A stretch of DNA of 64,000 nucleotides from Fimbriimonadales bacterium (GTDB lineage Bacteria > Armatimonadota > Fimbriimonadia > Fimbriimonadales > ATM1): contig JAHCHL010000016.1 in assembly GCA_026129745.1 (NCBI GenBank), positions 1 through 64,000 on the forward strand, read 5' to 3'. Under the pieces are notes generated by a model. The model was not told the DNA's origin and searched no databases. It saw nothing but the letters and a program-made list of their open reading frames with translations. A program made the translations under genes and the position numbers. This document shows, piece after piece, positions 10,001 through 17,375 of this stretch (the first letter of the stretch is position 1; every line of letters begins with the position of its first letter).

Positions 10001-10516
10001 TTCACGGATGCAATTAGCTTTGAGCGATTCAAGGAAAAGGCGAGGGCGTTCCTGCGGAGTCACCAGGATCGCGAGTGTGTCCAGAAGTTACGTTTGAACG
10101 AACCGCTGACGGAGAGTGACTTGACTGAGTTGGAACAAGTTCTCATCGAGAGTGGCGCTGGCAACGAGCAAACCATTCTGAAGGCTGCTGAGAGTGGATT
10201 GGGGCTCTTCGTGAGGTCGCTAGTTGGGTTGGATCGAGAAGCTGCAAAGGCGGTCATGAATGAGTTCTTGGCTGGTGAAACGCTTACTGCCAATCAGATC
10301 GAGTTTGTTAATATGGTCGTGGACTACCTGACCGAGCACGGCGTCATGGAACCTCGTGCCCTGTATGAGTCCCCGTTCACTGACATCAATCCGCTTGGAC
10401 CGGATGGGCTTTTTGAGTCTGGAGTCGTTGACCGACTTGTCGGAGCGCTTCAGACGATCAGGATGAGGACTTTCCCGCCCGCCTCACAAATGAGCCAGGA
10501 TCCAGCAGGTTCCTAA
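7070..10516 (+). CDS. hsdR: Type I restriction endonuclease subunit R with N-terminal DUF4145 domain
   Basis: This 1148-residue protein has a DUF4145-like helical domain at about 15-125, including the RALELAVNWAYE helix. A coiled coil follows (about 150-197). The HSDR_N PD-(D/E)xK nuclease has Asp249 and Glu264-x-Lys266. The superfamily 2 motor has ATGAGKT at 378-384, DEAH at 475-478, LTATP at 499-503 and the motif VI region IGRGTRL. An EcoEI-type C-terminal domain completes it. The subunit translocates and cleaves unmodified DNA. It is the last gene of the island, 43 nt after the helicase gene and about 85 nt before the tRNA fragment. Confidence 0.95.
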   Translation: MSQFTFLEPEFPELFESARRAEETACSDPRASCFYARRALELAVNWAYEHDPILQLPYREDLSALIHEPTFRNMVGQAVFYKCRAIKDLGNHAVHSQKPMTTKESVSAVRELFHVSYWFVRTYAKGNRPEPGLSFDPSALPETTSVPKQTLAQLQTLNDQLAAEREKLFAALAEKDDLDEQLKKARAELAAVKKANEATPDTHNYSEAETRDLFIDLLLREAGWPLDKPDDREYPVLGMPNEKGEGFVDYVLWGNDGKPLGLVEAKKTRRDARVGQHQAKLYADCLEEKFGQRPVTFYTNGYEHWIWDDSMYPPRPVQGFYKRAELELIIQRRQSRKSLASAKIDDKIVERYYQTRAIRRIGEAFEKDHARRALIVMATGAGKTRTVIALADLLMKANWAKRILFLADRTALVNQAVNAFKRHLPDAAPVNLVTEKNTEGRVYVSTYPTMLGLIDTTNGSERRFGVGHFDLVIIDEAHRSVFMKYRAIFDYFDSFLVGLTATPKDEVDRNTYKLFELEDGVPTDAYPLSEAVADKYLVPAKSVSVPLKLPSQGITYDLLSEEEKERFELTDWKDRAEDVLPSGRVEPAAVNQWLFNEDTVDKVLKHLMERGLKVDGGDKLGKTIIFAKNHDHAVFIAERFNKNYPKYRGEFARVIDFQVEYAQDLIDRFSNPNKLPQIAVSVDMLDTGIDVPEVVNLVFFKQVRSKTKFWQMIGRGTRLCPSLFGPGLDKEFFYIFDYCGNLEFFSQQLDGTEGTSGASLSQRLFAARLKLLAAISGSKEGATAVKEHLAQYGSDPMTDEQVFQSILEILKAEVGSMNTDNFIIRAKRRLVEKYQNADQWLSLDEEKLSELEHEIAGLPSEKEPEAVETKQFDLLILRLQISTLKGTNAFKRMKQQVQEIAALLEESSSIPVIKEQLSLIQDLQSDGWWDDVTVPMLETVRLRLRNLVKLIEHRKGSPVFTDFTDEMGEEADIDLPGFTDAISFERFKEKARAFLRSHQDRECVQKLRLNEPLTESDLTELEQVLIESGAGNEQTILKAAESGLGLFVRSLVGLDREAAKAVMNEFLAGETLTANQIEFVNMVVDYLTEHGVMEPRALYESPFTDINPLGPDGLFESGVVDRLVGALQTIRMRTFPPASQMSQDPAGS

Positions 10517-10600
10517 AGTGGTTCCTAAACGAGTTGACCCGCTGTGAGTCCGTATGGCCCAGTTCAGGAACCTGAAACATGCCGATGGAGTCGGCAAAAA

Positions 10601-10650
10601 TTGCAATCGCACTGCAGAGGTCGTGGGTTCGAATCCCATCATCTCCACCA
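10601..10650 (+). tRNA. 3' half of a tRNA-Ala(CGC)-like gene (probable attachment-site scar)
   Basis: The anticodon stem ttgca/tgcag with loop atcgcac (anticodon CGC, U33, A37), variable loop aggtc, T arm gtggg-ttcgaat-cccat, acceptor strand catctcc, A73 and an encoded CCA are all present. U70 fits the G3:U70 alanine identity pair. The 5' acceptor strand and a normal D arm are missing: the bases before 10601 do not pair with catctcc. Integrases that use tRNA genes leave such a 3' half at the far end of the island. The intact gene would then lie left of the window. A tmRNA 3' end is the main alternative. Confidence 0.65.
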
Positions 10651-10664
10651 ACTCGCCGGGAGGT

Positions 10665-11831
10665 TTAGAATCTAAACTGCAGTGCGGCGTAACCCCAACG
10701 CTGGTTTGCAACATCGCCGCCGTTCAGCGTTCTGACGAAGCTTCCAGGATTGAAGACGCTAAAGCCGCCAGACAGCGTCCCGTTTCGGTGAAAGCGATAG
10801 ATGATTTGAAAGTCGATTTCGCTTCCGACATCTCGACCCGCTGCGCCCGTCGGATCGATCAAGGGTCCGTTGACACCGACATTCGGATTTCCATTTGCCG
10901 CATACCATGCGTCGCGCGGATCACGAAGCCAGAATCTGCGCCAAGAGACGTTCAGCGTTAGATTTGGCCCAAAGTTTCGATCGACACCAATGACCAACTC
11001 GTTCATGTTTCTCCACGATTGGAGATCCATCTGTCCGTAGAACTTGTGGTTGGTTGGAACGAGATTGTCGAAGAGCCGTTCCTTGTTCGCGCTGCGTCCG
11101 CCGCTTGCCGCGTTCGCTTCGACATAGATTCGCGTCGCCTTGTCCGGTCGATACGCTACACCGGAGTGCCATGCCCAGGCGAGGTGGTCACGACTGCCCG
11201 ATTTGCCAAACTGCATGGCGCCTTCGACGTCGACTTCGACTGGACCCAGTTTTCCTTGCCAACTGTGCGAAATCGTGCCAATGCTAGTTAGGCCCGCTGC
11301 CGTCTTGTCGCGTTTGTGGACGGCGAGAGTCGTTCCACCCTGCCATCGATACAGGCCACCGAAAAAACTTTGCCTTGGTTGAAGTGGCAATGCTGCGCCG
11401 AAGCGGAAAGCGAACAGCTCCCACTGCCGGGCTTCGAAACGCGCCCCGTCGTATGTGCGCCCGACGTTGCCCCACTCAACGCTTCCAATGAGCCGCTCGG
11501 TACCGACGTTGATTCTTTGTCTGCCCAAAGTGAGAGTGCCGCTTGGTCGTGTGAATTTGAGGAACGCGAGCGTAACGTCGCTGTTGGTCGTCGCCGTTGA
11601 AACCCCGTTGGCGGTCAGCCTGGAGTTCGCGAATTGATACTGGAACCCACCGGACAGCCCATCTTGCCACTTCACGTTGAAGCCGATCCTGATTCGCGAA
11701 AGCAAATCATCACGGTCATCGGCAAGCGCCGCCGAGAACAGTCGATTCTCCCGGGTTTCATATCGCATGCGCCAATCGAAAGTTGGCTGGATGTCCATGG
11801 CCGGCCCCTGAGCGACTCCAAAAAACAGCAC
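10665..11831 (-). CDS. Outer-membrane beta-barrel porin, alginate-export-like family
   Basis: About 388 residues of alternating aromatic/polar strands fit a large beta-barrel, ending in QFRF with a terminal Phe typical of outer-membrane proteins. Blocks such as LGRQRINVGTERLIG and NELVIGVDRNFG resemble the alginate-export porin family often found in denitrification clusters, where a solute-channel role is presumed. The start is uncertain: GTG 11831 gives a short hydrophobic leader (LFFGVAQGPA), and ATG 11798 would leave none. A run of six A at 11820-11825 lies just where an alternate frame supplies a better signal peptide, so an indel is possible. Divergent from the ferredoxin gene and flanked by an operator. 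Confidence 0.75.
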   Translation of the reverse strand: MLFFGVAQGPAMDIQPTFDWRMRYETRENRLFSAALADDRDDLLSRIRIGFNVKWQDGLSGGFQYQFANSRLTANGVSTATTNSDVTLAFLKFTRPSGTLTLGRQRINVGTERLIGSVEWGNVGRTYDGARFEARQWELFAFRFGAALPLQPRQSFFGGLYRWQGGTTLAVHKRDKTAAGLTSIGTISHSWQGKLGPVEVDVEGAMQFGKSGSRDHLAWAWHSGVAYRPDKATRIYVEANAASGGRSANKERLFDNLVPTNHKFYGQMDLQSWRNMNELVIGVDRNFGPNLTLNVSWRRFWLRDPRDAWYAANGNPNVGVNGPLIDPTGAAGRDVGSEIDFQIIYRFHRNGTLSGGFSVFNPGSFVRTLNGGDVANQRWGYAALQFRF

Positions 11832-11863
11832 ACCAACATGATATCCGCTAGCTGAAATCGGGC

Positions 11864-11879
11864 TATGATGGAAATCATA
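11864..11879. promoter_or_regulatory. Crp/Fnr-type operator, TATGAT-N4-ATCATA
   Basis: A perfect 16-bp palindrome lies between the divergent porin and ferredoxin genes. It is one of five similar sites in the nitrate cluster. Its centre is 55 bp before the GTG start of the rightward operon and 40 bp before the putative porin start. It resembles FNR/DNR sites (TTGAY-N4-RTCAA) with TA in place of TT, and the Crp/Fnr gene at 15223 is the likely reader. Confidence 0.75.
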
Positions 11880-11926
11880 TCGGCACGGTGCCCGCCGGAT
11901 GAAACTGGTGGCCAGGTACCCATGCC

Positions 11927-12538
11927 GTGAATCAGCAAATGAGCGAGCGCCAGTTCTACATCGATCCGAGCCGTTGCATTGGCTGCAACGCATGCGTTCA
12001 GGCTTGCGCTGAGTGCGACACGCACGCCGGCGTTTCTATGATCCACCTCGAAACGATCATGCGCGGCGACACGGTCCAGACGACTCCGGTGATTTGCATG
12101 CATTGCGAGGAGCCCGCCTGCGCGGCGGTTTGCCCAGCGGACGCAATCAAGAGGACGGCGGACGGTGTCGTGCAGTCGTCTTTGAAACCGAGGTGCATTG
12201 GATGCACAAACTGCGTTTACGCTTGTCCGTTCGGAGTTCCAAAGTACGATGCCGCGATCGATCAGATGATGAAATGCGACATGTGCTACGACCGCACGTC
12301 CGCAGGCAAAAAGCCGATGTGCGCGACGGTTTGTCCGTCTCAGGCGCTGTTCTTCGGGACCCCTGAAGAGATTGCTGCGTTTCGGAGTGGGAATCCGGTT
12401 AACGAGTTCGAATTTGGCGGACGAACGATCCGAACGAAAGTCCATCTCATGATGCCTACGGGCACGAAGCGCATGACCGTCAAGACCGATGCACTGATTC
12501 GAAAAACTGACCTGCTCAGCGTGGCGAGGACGAACTGA
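11927..12538 (+). CDS. 4Fe-4S ferredoxin-type electron-transfer subunit (NrfC/PsrB-like)
   Basis: This 203-residue protein has four cysteine clusters: [11 protein letters not shown] near 17, [13 protein letters not shown] near 57, [11 protein letters not shown] near 89, and CDMCYD with CATVCP further on. This is the pattern of the iron-sulfur subunit of DMSO-reductase-family complexes. It should carry electrons between a quinol- or Rieske-linked donor and a molybdoenzyme; no signal peptide is seen. Either GTG 11927 or ATG 11939 may be the start. It is followed with 1-nt overlap by a Rieske gene, and an Fnr-type palindrome lies 50 nt upstream. Confidence 0.88.
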   Translation: MNQQMSERQFYIDPSRCIGCNACVQACAECDTHAGVSMIHLETIMRGDTVQTTPVICMHCEEPACAAVCPADAIKRTADGVVQSSLKPRCIGCTNCVYACPFGVPKYDAAIDQMMKCDMCYDRTSAGKKPMCATVCPSQALFFGTPEEIAAFRSGNPVNEFEFGGRTIRTKVHLMMPTGTKRMTVKTDALIRKTDLLSVARTN

Positions 12539-13032
12539 TGGAAGACAGAGTGCGACAGGATTTCCCGATCGATTGGGAAGAGGACAATTACGTTAGTCGT
12601 CGCGAGTTCTTCAAGTTCCTGACGCTCGCGAGCGGCGGGCTTGCAATCGGCTCTGCGACGATGGCAGTTTGGTCGAAGTTCCCTCGTGAAGAGCGCCGAT
12701 TCGATCCAATGATGATTGCCGAGGGCAAGTCGATGTCGCCAGGAAGCGCAGTCTCCTTCAACTATCCGCGCATGCATGACTTGTGCATCTTGATCAGGAA
12801 GCCGAACGGAGAGTACGTCGCCTATTCACGCCGATGCACCCATTTGTCGTGCCCTGTCAATTACGAGCCGGATAACGATCGTCTTTATTGCCCGTGCCAC
12901 AACGGCGCGTTTGCAGTCGACGACGGACGCGTGCTTCAAGGCCCGCCGCCGCATCCGCTGCCGCGCATTCTTCTCGAGGAGCGAAGTGGAGAAATTTGGG
13001 CAGTCGGCGTTACGTTGAAGGAGGAAGCATGA
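12538..13032 (+). CDS. Rieske 2Fe-2S protein with twin-arginine signal
   Basis: This 164-residue protein has a Tat-type N-terminus (SRREFFKFLTLASGG at about 20-34) with a following hydrophobic anchor. The Rieske ligands are CTHLSC and CPCHNG, giving the C-H...C-H pair around a 2Fe-2S cluster; the two extra cysteines form the usual disulfide. It should sit outside the cytoplasmic membrane and pass electrons from quinol oxidation. The start overlaps the ferredoxin stop (TGATG) and its stop overlaps the next start (ATGA), so the three genes form one tightly coupled unit. Confidence 0.9.
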   Translation: MEDRVRQDFPIDWEEDNYVSRREFFKFLTLASGGLAIGSATMAVWSKFPREERRFDPMMIAEGKSMSPGSAVSFNYPRMHDLCILIRKPNGEYVAYSRRCTHLSCPVNYEPDNDRLYCPCHNGAFAVDDGRVLQGPPPHPLPRILLEERSGEIWAVGVTLKEEA

Positions 13033-13262
13033 AACCCAATCATTCTGGAAGGCGCGAGCAAAAGTCCGTCGTGTTTGTTGCTCTCCTCGCTTTCATTTTG
13101 ACTTTGGTTTTGCTTCAGCTTTGGCTTTTCGTCGCGGCGTTTGAGAACATGCTCGCTGGGCACTATGAAGTCGCATTTCCTGCAGGAATTGCGAGTGTCG
13201 CAATTCTTACTGTGAATATCTGGATGCTGATCGGAATCAACAGGTTGGATTCTGTCGAATAG
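13029..13262 (+). CDS. Small two-helix membrane protein (DUF6755-like)
   Basis: This 77-residue protein starts at the ATGA overlap with the Rieske gene; a longer in-frame upstream extension is an artefact inside that gene. A basic N-terminus (about 1-12) is followed by transmembrane helices at about 15-37 and 46-68. It resembles short proteins called DUF6755 that accompany Rieske and nitrate-reductase genes, a placement I make by pattern only. It could anchor or stabilise the Rieske/ferredoxin pair in the membrane. Its stop touches the stop of the convergent NarI-like gene. Confidence 0.75.
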   Translation: MKPNHSGRREQKSVVFVALLAFILTLVLLQLWLFVAAFENMLAGHYEVAFPAGIASVAILTVNIWMLIGINRLDSVE

Positions 13263-14303
13263 CTATCCGACGTAAGGAACTCCGTCGATTGCAGACGCTT
13301 GGTTGAGCGCGATCAATTTTCTTTTTTCTGCCGGCGACAAGTCTTGGTGGCGCCCAAAATCCATCCCAATTTCCTTCATCACTTCGACCAAGTCATCATG
13401 ATGCAGTTTTGTTTGAAACGGTTCGCCTGATCGGGCGCACTTGGCCATCTCTCCTCGCAACCCTTCTTCCTTGTAATAAGCGACACCTAACTGAGCAGGT
13501 CGCTGAATGATGTGAAAGAACTTTCCAAACGGAAGGTAAAGCAGCAATACGATGACCGTAAAGGCATGAAGCAGGGACAAGAACGAGAAGTGCGTTCCAC
13601 CCATTAGCTTGTAGCTTGCCGTAAGCATTAAGCCAGTTACGGATACTGCAAACAAAATGAACAGAGGAATAAAGTCGGATGCGATCGACTGCACGGCCTG
13701 CGCTCCATGCTCGAACACGCGGCGATGCATTGCGAGCGCCACACCGGTGAGCACAAGCACCGCACTGATGTTCAGTCCATTGAAGAACAAAAAGCCGATA
13801 ACGCTGTCGGGCGGAAATGTCATTGTCGCTTTTCCCATGAACTCGACGACGTAGTCTTTTCCATTCGCTGCTGAATTAAACTGAATCCAGCCCCAACTCA
13901 ATGGAAACGTGATCAGGAATGCGATCATGCACCCCCACGCGATGCACATGTGCGCCATCCACCTTTGCGGGCTACGCTTCTCAATGAAACGCTGTGCGAC
14001 GATATTGTTCCAAAGCAAACCGATAAACTTGACGACGTTTGGGATCAGCCGGCTTGGTTTAAGGAACAGTTTCCAGCCGGACACGAAGTACTTCCATGTC
14101 GGCGGACGCTGCAGCCACATCGCATACCGATAGACGACTGCGAATGCAGCGAAAACGGTTGCGGCAGCGTAAGCCGCCAACGGCGCATCGAACCGAGTCA
14201 GGCCGCCAGAACCGAAGTAGATCGCCGCAATAACCAACGCTGCGGCGATGAACCCGGCAACAAACGAAATAATCTGCGGCTGCGACTTTTTAGCCATCTT
14301 CAC
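13263..14303 (-). CDS. NarI/DsrM-like membrane cytochrome b subunit
   Basis: This 346-residue integral membrane protein has seven or so helices. Histidines lie at helix ends (MAHMCIAWG near 117, LAMHRRVFEHG near 192, SLLHAFTVIVLLLY near 245, then KFFHIIQRP). The pattern is that of a diheme quinol-oxidising anchor such as nitrate reductase gamma. A soluble C-terminal tail of about 75 residues follows. It overlaps the carboxymuconolactone-decarboxylase-family gene by 14 nt and is probably co-transcribed with it from the promoter near the operator at 14645. It could be the membrane partner of the ferredoxin and Rieske proteins encoded convergently next door. Start may be ATG 14297. Confidence 0.78.
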   Translation of the reverse strand: MKMAKKSQPQIISFVAGFIAAALVIAAIYFGSGGLTRFDAPLAAYAAATVFAAFAVVYRYAMWLQRPPTWKYFVSGWKLFLKPSRLIPNVVKFIGLLWNNIVAQRFIEKRSPQRWMAHMCIAWGCMIAFLITFPLSWGWIQFNSAANGKDYVVEFMGKATMTFPPDSVIGFLFFNGLNISAVLVLTGVALAMHRRVFEHGAQAVQSIASDFIPLFILFAVSVTGLMLTASYKLMGGTHFSFLSLLHAFTVIVLLLYLPFGKFFHIIQRPAQLGVAYYKEEGLRGEMAKCARSGEPFQTKLHHDDLVEVMKEIGMDFGRHQDLSPAEKRKLIALNQASAIDGVPYVG

Positions 14304-14610
14304 CTTCGAGAATCTCGTTCGCCCAAGACATCCCTGCCATCATATTCGGGAAACCGACTGTCGTCGTTGCCTGGAGGATCGCATGGCGGATCTCATCTGC
14401 GCTCGCTCCTGCGTCGCGCGCCTTTCTGACATGACCGCGGACGCCGCCTTCCTGGCGCGCCGCGAGAGAGATGCCGATCTTGATCAGCTCTCGAGTTTTC
14501 GCATCCAATGGCCCAGCGGAACCGACAGCAGTTCCGAGCGCATGATACGCCTCCCCCACTTCGGGAAAGTCCTCGAGGAATCTGCGATACTGTTTCGGGA
14601 GCTTGCTCAT
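14290..14610 (-). CDS. Carboxymuconolactone decarboxylase family protein (AhpD-like fold, CxxC missing)
   Basis: This 106-residue protein has the core CMD pattern: REL at about 41-43, the helix with GHVRKARDAGAS, then EIRHAILQATTTVG. The redox CxxC that AhpD and many relatives carry before the conserved His is absent (EGGVRGH), so a peroxidase role is unlikely. Relatives of this cysteine-free type occur next to respiratory gene clusters without a known function. It is the first gene of a leftward pair with the NarI-like gene and lies 35 nt downstream of a TATGAC-type operator. Confidence 0.82.
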   Translation of the reverse strand: MSKLPKQYRRFLEDFPEVGEAYHALGTAVGSAGPLDAKTRELIKIGISLAARQEGGVRGHVRKARDAGASADEIRHAILQATTTVGFPNMMAGMSWANEILEGEDG

Positions 14611-14644
14611 GAATCGAAGTCTGAACTATTCTACATCCAATCGC

Positions 14645-14660
14645 TATGACGGAGATCACG
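14645..14660. promoter_or_regulatory. Crp/Fnr-type operator, TATGAC-N4-ATCACG
   Basis: This site differs from the perfect palindrome at two bases of the right half. It ends 4 nt before the GTG of mobA and covers that gene's GGAGA ribosome-binding region. Its centre is 42 bp before the start of the leftward CMD gene. A site at this spot would suit activation leftward and could hinder mobA expression. Confidence 0.6.
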
Positions 14661-14664
14661 CCTC

Positions 14665-15237
14665 GTGAATCGTCCATCCATCGAATGTGCAATTCTCTCT
14701 GGGGGCCGAAGCGAAAGAATGGGAACCGACAAAGGGGCCCTGCTCATCGATGGCGAACCGATGGGAGTTCGCATCGCCAGGTCGCTCAAGGAACATGGCT
14801 ATGGTGTAACTGTTCTCGGCAACATCCCCTCTGCAGACTTCCGGCAATTGCCAGACGCAGATCCGTTTGCTGGGCCTCTCGTCGCAATTTCAAACTTTCA
14901 TCCAGTTGGAGACTGTGTATTCGTCTGTTCCTGCGACATACCTCTCTTCGACGCAAGGCTTGTTGAGACACTTTTCAATGGCATCGACGATTTTGATGCG
15001 GCGATTCCATCCATCGACGGGCGATTGCAGCCGCTTTGCGCGCTTTACACTTCACGGAGCCTGAAGATCGCACACGACCTTGCAGCCGAAGGCGAACGTC
15101 GCGTTATGGCTTGGGTTCATCGGCTTCGATTTCGTGAAGTTGGCGAGTCGACTTTGGCAAAGTACGGTCTGGATCCGCGCTGCGTGCTCGGCGCGAACAC
15201 TCCGGAAGAGCTTGATGCGCTGCTACATCAGCAGTGA
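14665..15237 (+). CDS. mobA: Molybdenum cofactor guanylyltransferase
   Basis: This 190-residue protein has the signature LSGGRSERMGTDK at about 11-23, the nucleotide-binding and metal region DADPFAGPL near 64-72 and the CDIPLF motif near 92. MobA joins GMP to molybdopterin to form the guanine dinucleotide cofactor needed by all DMSO-reductase-family enzymes. Both molybdoenzymes encoded in this cluster (26150 and 30094) should depend on it. Start is GTG 14665 with GGAGA 9 nt upstream. The 3' end overlaps the convergent Crp/Fnr gene by 15 nt. Confidence 0.92.
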   Translation: MNRPSIECAILSGGRSERMGTDKGALLIDGEPMGVRIARSLKEHGYGVTVLGNIPSADFRQLPDADPFAGPLVAISNFHPVGDCVFVCSCDIPLFDARLVETLFNGIDDFDAAIPSIDGRLQPLCALYTSRSLKIAHDLAAEGERRVMAWVHRLRFREVGESTLAKYGLDPRCVLGANTPEELDALLHQQ

Positions 15238-15954
15238 TTCGTCGAGAGCCACCGGATCGGCGATCGTAATCACTTGATGGTCGGTCGAGACAATGCCATC
15301 CTTTTGCCAACGGCTCATAACGCGAATGGAAGTCTCGACCGTTGTTCCTGCCATTTCTGCAATGTCTTGCCTCGTCAGCGGAACACGAATCTGCACGCCG
15401 TCATCTGTTTTCTCTCCGTACGCATCCATTAGTATGAGGAGCACTGCGGCGATTCGCTGATCGACTTTTCCTGTCGACATTCTCGCCATCATGTCGTGCG
15501 CCCGCCGTAGCCTTGGCCCAAGCGAACGGACGGCCTGATCCTTGAATGCAGAACTTCGATTGTAAACTTCGATAAGCGGCCGTGTCGGAATCTTCGCGTA
15601 CCAAGTGTTGGTGACCGCGATGGCAGCCAGCGGATAGGAACGGCCTTCGAGAGCAGCGAAGAGTCCGAAGCACTGTCCTGGACCGAGAAGTTCCATTGCG
15701 ACTTCCGAGCCTTGCGGCGTCGTTCGCGTCATCTTCACGAACCCTTGTCCGACGATTCCGACGAAATGCGAGGGCGCTCCGGCGACCCAAATCGCTTCGC
15801 CGCGCTCAGCGTACGCCAAGAACGACTTTTCTGCGAGCGAAAGCCTCTCTTCGTCGCTCAGCGCGTTGAGCAACGAGCAAGTTTCTAAGACTTGCAACAC
15901 GTTCGGCTTTTTGAAGTCCGACTTCTCAGCCTGTCTCTGCTTCTTAGCTGACAC
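15223..15954 (-). CDS. Crp/Fnr-family transcriptional regulator
   Basis: This 243-residue protein has a cyclic-nucleotide-binding-like beta-roll at about 25-140, a long dimer helix (about 140-165) and a C-terminal helix-turn-helix, PLTRQDIAEMAGTTVETSIR, at about 190-210. The four-cysteine iron-sulfur set of FNR is absent, with a single Cys near 26. It is therefore more like DNR/NnrR-type sensors of NO or redox state through other ligands. The recognition helix keeps Glu and Arg in FNR-like spacing, which fits the TATGAY-N4-RTCATA sites. GTG start overlaps the nnrS stop by 11 nt, so the two are co-transcribed. Confidence 0.9.
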   Translation of the reverse strand: MSAKKQRQAEKSDFKKPNVLQVLETCSLLNALSDEERLSLAEKSFLAYAERGEAIWVAGAPSHFVGIVGQGFVKMTRTTPQGSEVAMELLGPGQCFGLFAALEGRSYPLAAIAVTNTWYAKIPTRPLIEVYNRSSAFKDQAVRSLGPRLRRAHDMMARMSTGKVDQRIAAVLLILMDAYGEKTDDGVQIRVPLTRQDIAEMAGTTVETSIRVMSRWQKDGIVSTDHQVITIADPVALDESLLM

Positions 15955-17299
15955 TGAATGCCCTTCTTATGCCTGCGCTCAAAAGCGGGCGCGAAACGTG
16001 CGCGGCCCAGATCGCGAGCGCCGTCAATTCGATGAAGCCTGTCATACCCATCGGCATGAAGGCTGTTGGCGTATAGTCTGTCATAACTTCGAAGCCGACC
16101 CGCATGGCGTTGCCGAGGTTCAGCAGGATAAACACCGACCAAAGCTGCGGCAGCTTGCGCTCATCCAAGTCGTTCATTCTTGCCACGACGTGCATACCGA
16201 AACCAAGGATCATCTGCGAGATGAACCCGACGGTGACCGCATGACGAATCGCTCCAAGGTACGCATGCGAGAACGCGTTTCCGGTCGCCGCAAGATGAAG
16301 CGGCTCGAAGATCAACATGATTGAAGCCACTCCAAGCCAGAAGTAGGCGGCGCGAACAAACTTATGCGATCGGTAGCTTTCCGCAAAGGCTTCGAACGTG
16401 CGTGACGACGCGATAAGAAGGATCGCTGCGGTACCCAATCCAAGGCAAGCCGCGAACTCAATCGTCCGGGATTGAAGAGTCATGCCCGCTTCAAATGCAT
16501 AGATCCAACCTGCCATTTTGACAATCAGGCTCAAATTCCACAGAAGAAATGCGAATCGAGCCAAAGATTCGTAAGCCGGCTTAGCGCCGAAGCACGAATT
16601 GAGCTTGGTTAAGGAGACTCCGAAGATCATCATCGCAACGAAGCCTAAGAACTGAGCGTCGCGCAGTGGTGGCATCCACTTTGCTGTGAACAGGATGTTC
16701 GCTTGTGCTTCTTGCGTGTGTGACAAAGCGAATGCGATCGGCTCAGCAATGGCAACGACAAGCAGCCAAAAGAGCGAAGCGAATACAAACGTCGTTTGCC
16801 ACGTTAGCGGCTGACCTGTTCTTTGCTTGTTGACCGAGACGTTGTAAATAAACAAGACGACGGCCGTCGCTTGAAGAACCCCTGAAAGGATCCCAATCGA
16901 ATACCACGGGGCGTAGTCGACGCGAATCAGCGGCTCTGCCAAGAATCGAAGCACGATTCCCGTCGCCATCAATCCAAGAGCCAGCCAAGCGAGCCGATGG
17001 AAGTTGCGAGTGGTCGCAATCGACGGCGCGTGCTGCTGCATCGCGAAGCCCATGACAAAGAAGCCGACCCAGCCGAAGAGCTGGGAGTTTGCGTGCGCCT
17101 TGATGTACGGCGCCCAAGAAAGCACCGTATAGCTTTTCGACATCGAGATACCGAGCAAAGCGATTGCGCCGAGCAAACAGCCCGCAGTAAGCACCGTCAG
17201 CATTCCGAAGAGGAAGAACGGTCGATAGACGTTCGTATCTGCCCTTTCCGACACTTTCGAAGGCAAGATTCGCAGCGGTATGCGCTCGCTCACGTTCAC
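15944..17299 (-). CDS. nnrS: NnrS family membrane protein
   Basis: This 451-residue protein has about twelve transmembrane helices and family landmarks: YRPFFLFG near 26, HANSQLFGWVGFFVMGFAMQ near 69, and RHAVTVGFISQMILGFGMHV near 365. NnrS proteins bind heme and copper and help cells tolerate nitric oxide during denitrification. This is family knowledge; the NO link is supported here by the overlapping Crp/Fnr gene and by the nitrate cluster. The GTG start lies 44 bp from the centre of the operator at 17336, so the nnrS-regulator pair may be autoregulated. GTG 17293 is an alternative start. Confidence 0.9.
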   Translation of the reverse strand: MNVSERIPLRILPSKVSERADTNVYRPFFLFGMLTVLTAGCLLGAIALLGISMSKSYTVLSWAPYIKAHANSQLFGWVGFFVMGFAMQQHAPSIATTRNFHRLAWLALGLMATGIVLRFLAEPLIRVDYAPWYSIGILSGVLQATAVVLFIYNVSVNKQRTGQPLTWQTTFVFASLFWLLVVAIAEPIAFALSHTQEAQANILFTAKWMPPLRDAQFLGFVAMMIFGVSLTKLNSCFGAKPAYESLARFAFLLWNLSLIVKMAGWIYAFEAGMTLQSRTIEFAACLGLGTAAILLIASSRTFEAFAESYRSHKFVRAAYFWLGVASIMLIFEPLHLAATGNAFSHAYLGAIRHAVTVGFISQMILGFGMHVVARMNDLDERKLPQLWSVFILLNLGNAMRVGFEVMTDYTPTAFMPMGMTGFIELTALAIWAAHVSRPLLSAGIRRAFSVS

Positions 17300-17335
17300 T
17301 TATGAAACACTTTGGTGAAATCGTGCCCGAATCGC

Positions 17336-17351
17336 TATGACGCCGATCATA
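17336..17351. promoter_or_regulatory. Crp/Fnr-type operator, TATGAC-N4-ATCATA
   Basis: The palindrome has one mismatch and lies between divergent nnrS and the decarboxylase gene. Its centre is 44 bp before the nnrS GTG, a class II activator-like distance for a very short leader. It is 32 bp before the decarboxylase ATG, where binding would more probably repress. Confidence 0.7.
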
Positions 17352-17375
17352 TTGACGACGCGATTAGGGGAGATA

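Noticed and set aside
10484-10714. Minus-strand frame with GFEPTTSAVRLQ
   Set aside because: It is the antisense translation of the tRNA-Ala fragment; the same phrase is a known artefact of tRNA antisense strands.
11672-12445. A 257-codon minus-strand frame covering the porin leader and the ferredoxin gene
   Set aside because: Mostly antisense to the ferredoxin subunit; only its last part near 11825-11878 matters as a possible shifted signal peptide for the porin.
15223-15954. The Crp/Fnr regulator as a true oxygen-sensing FNR
   Set aside because: Only one cysteine is near the N-terminus; the four-cysteine cluster needed for a 4Fe-4S oxygen sensor is missing.
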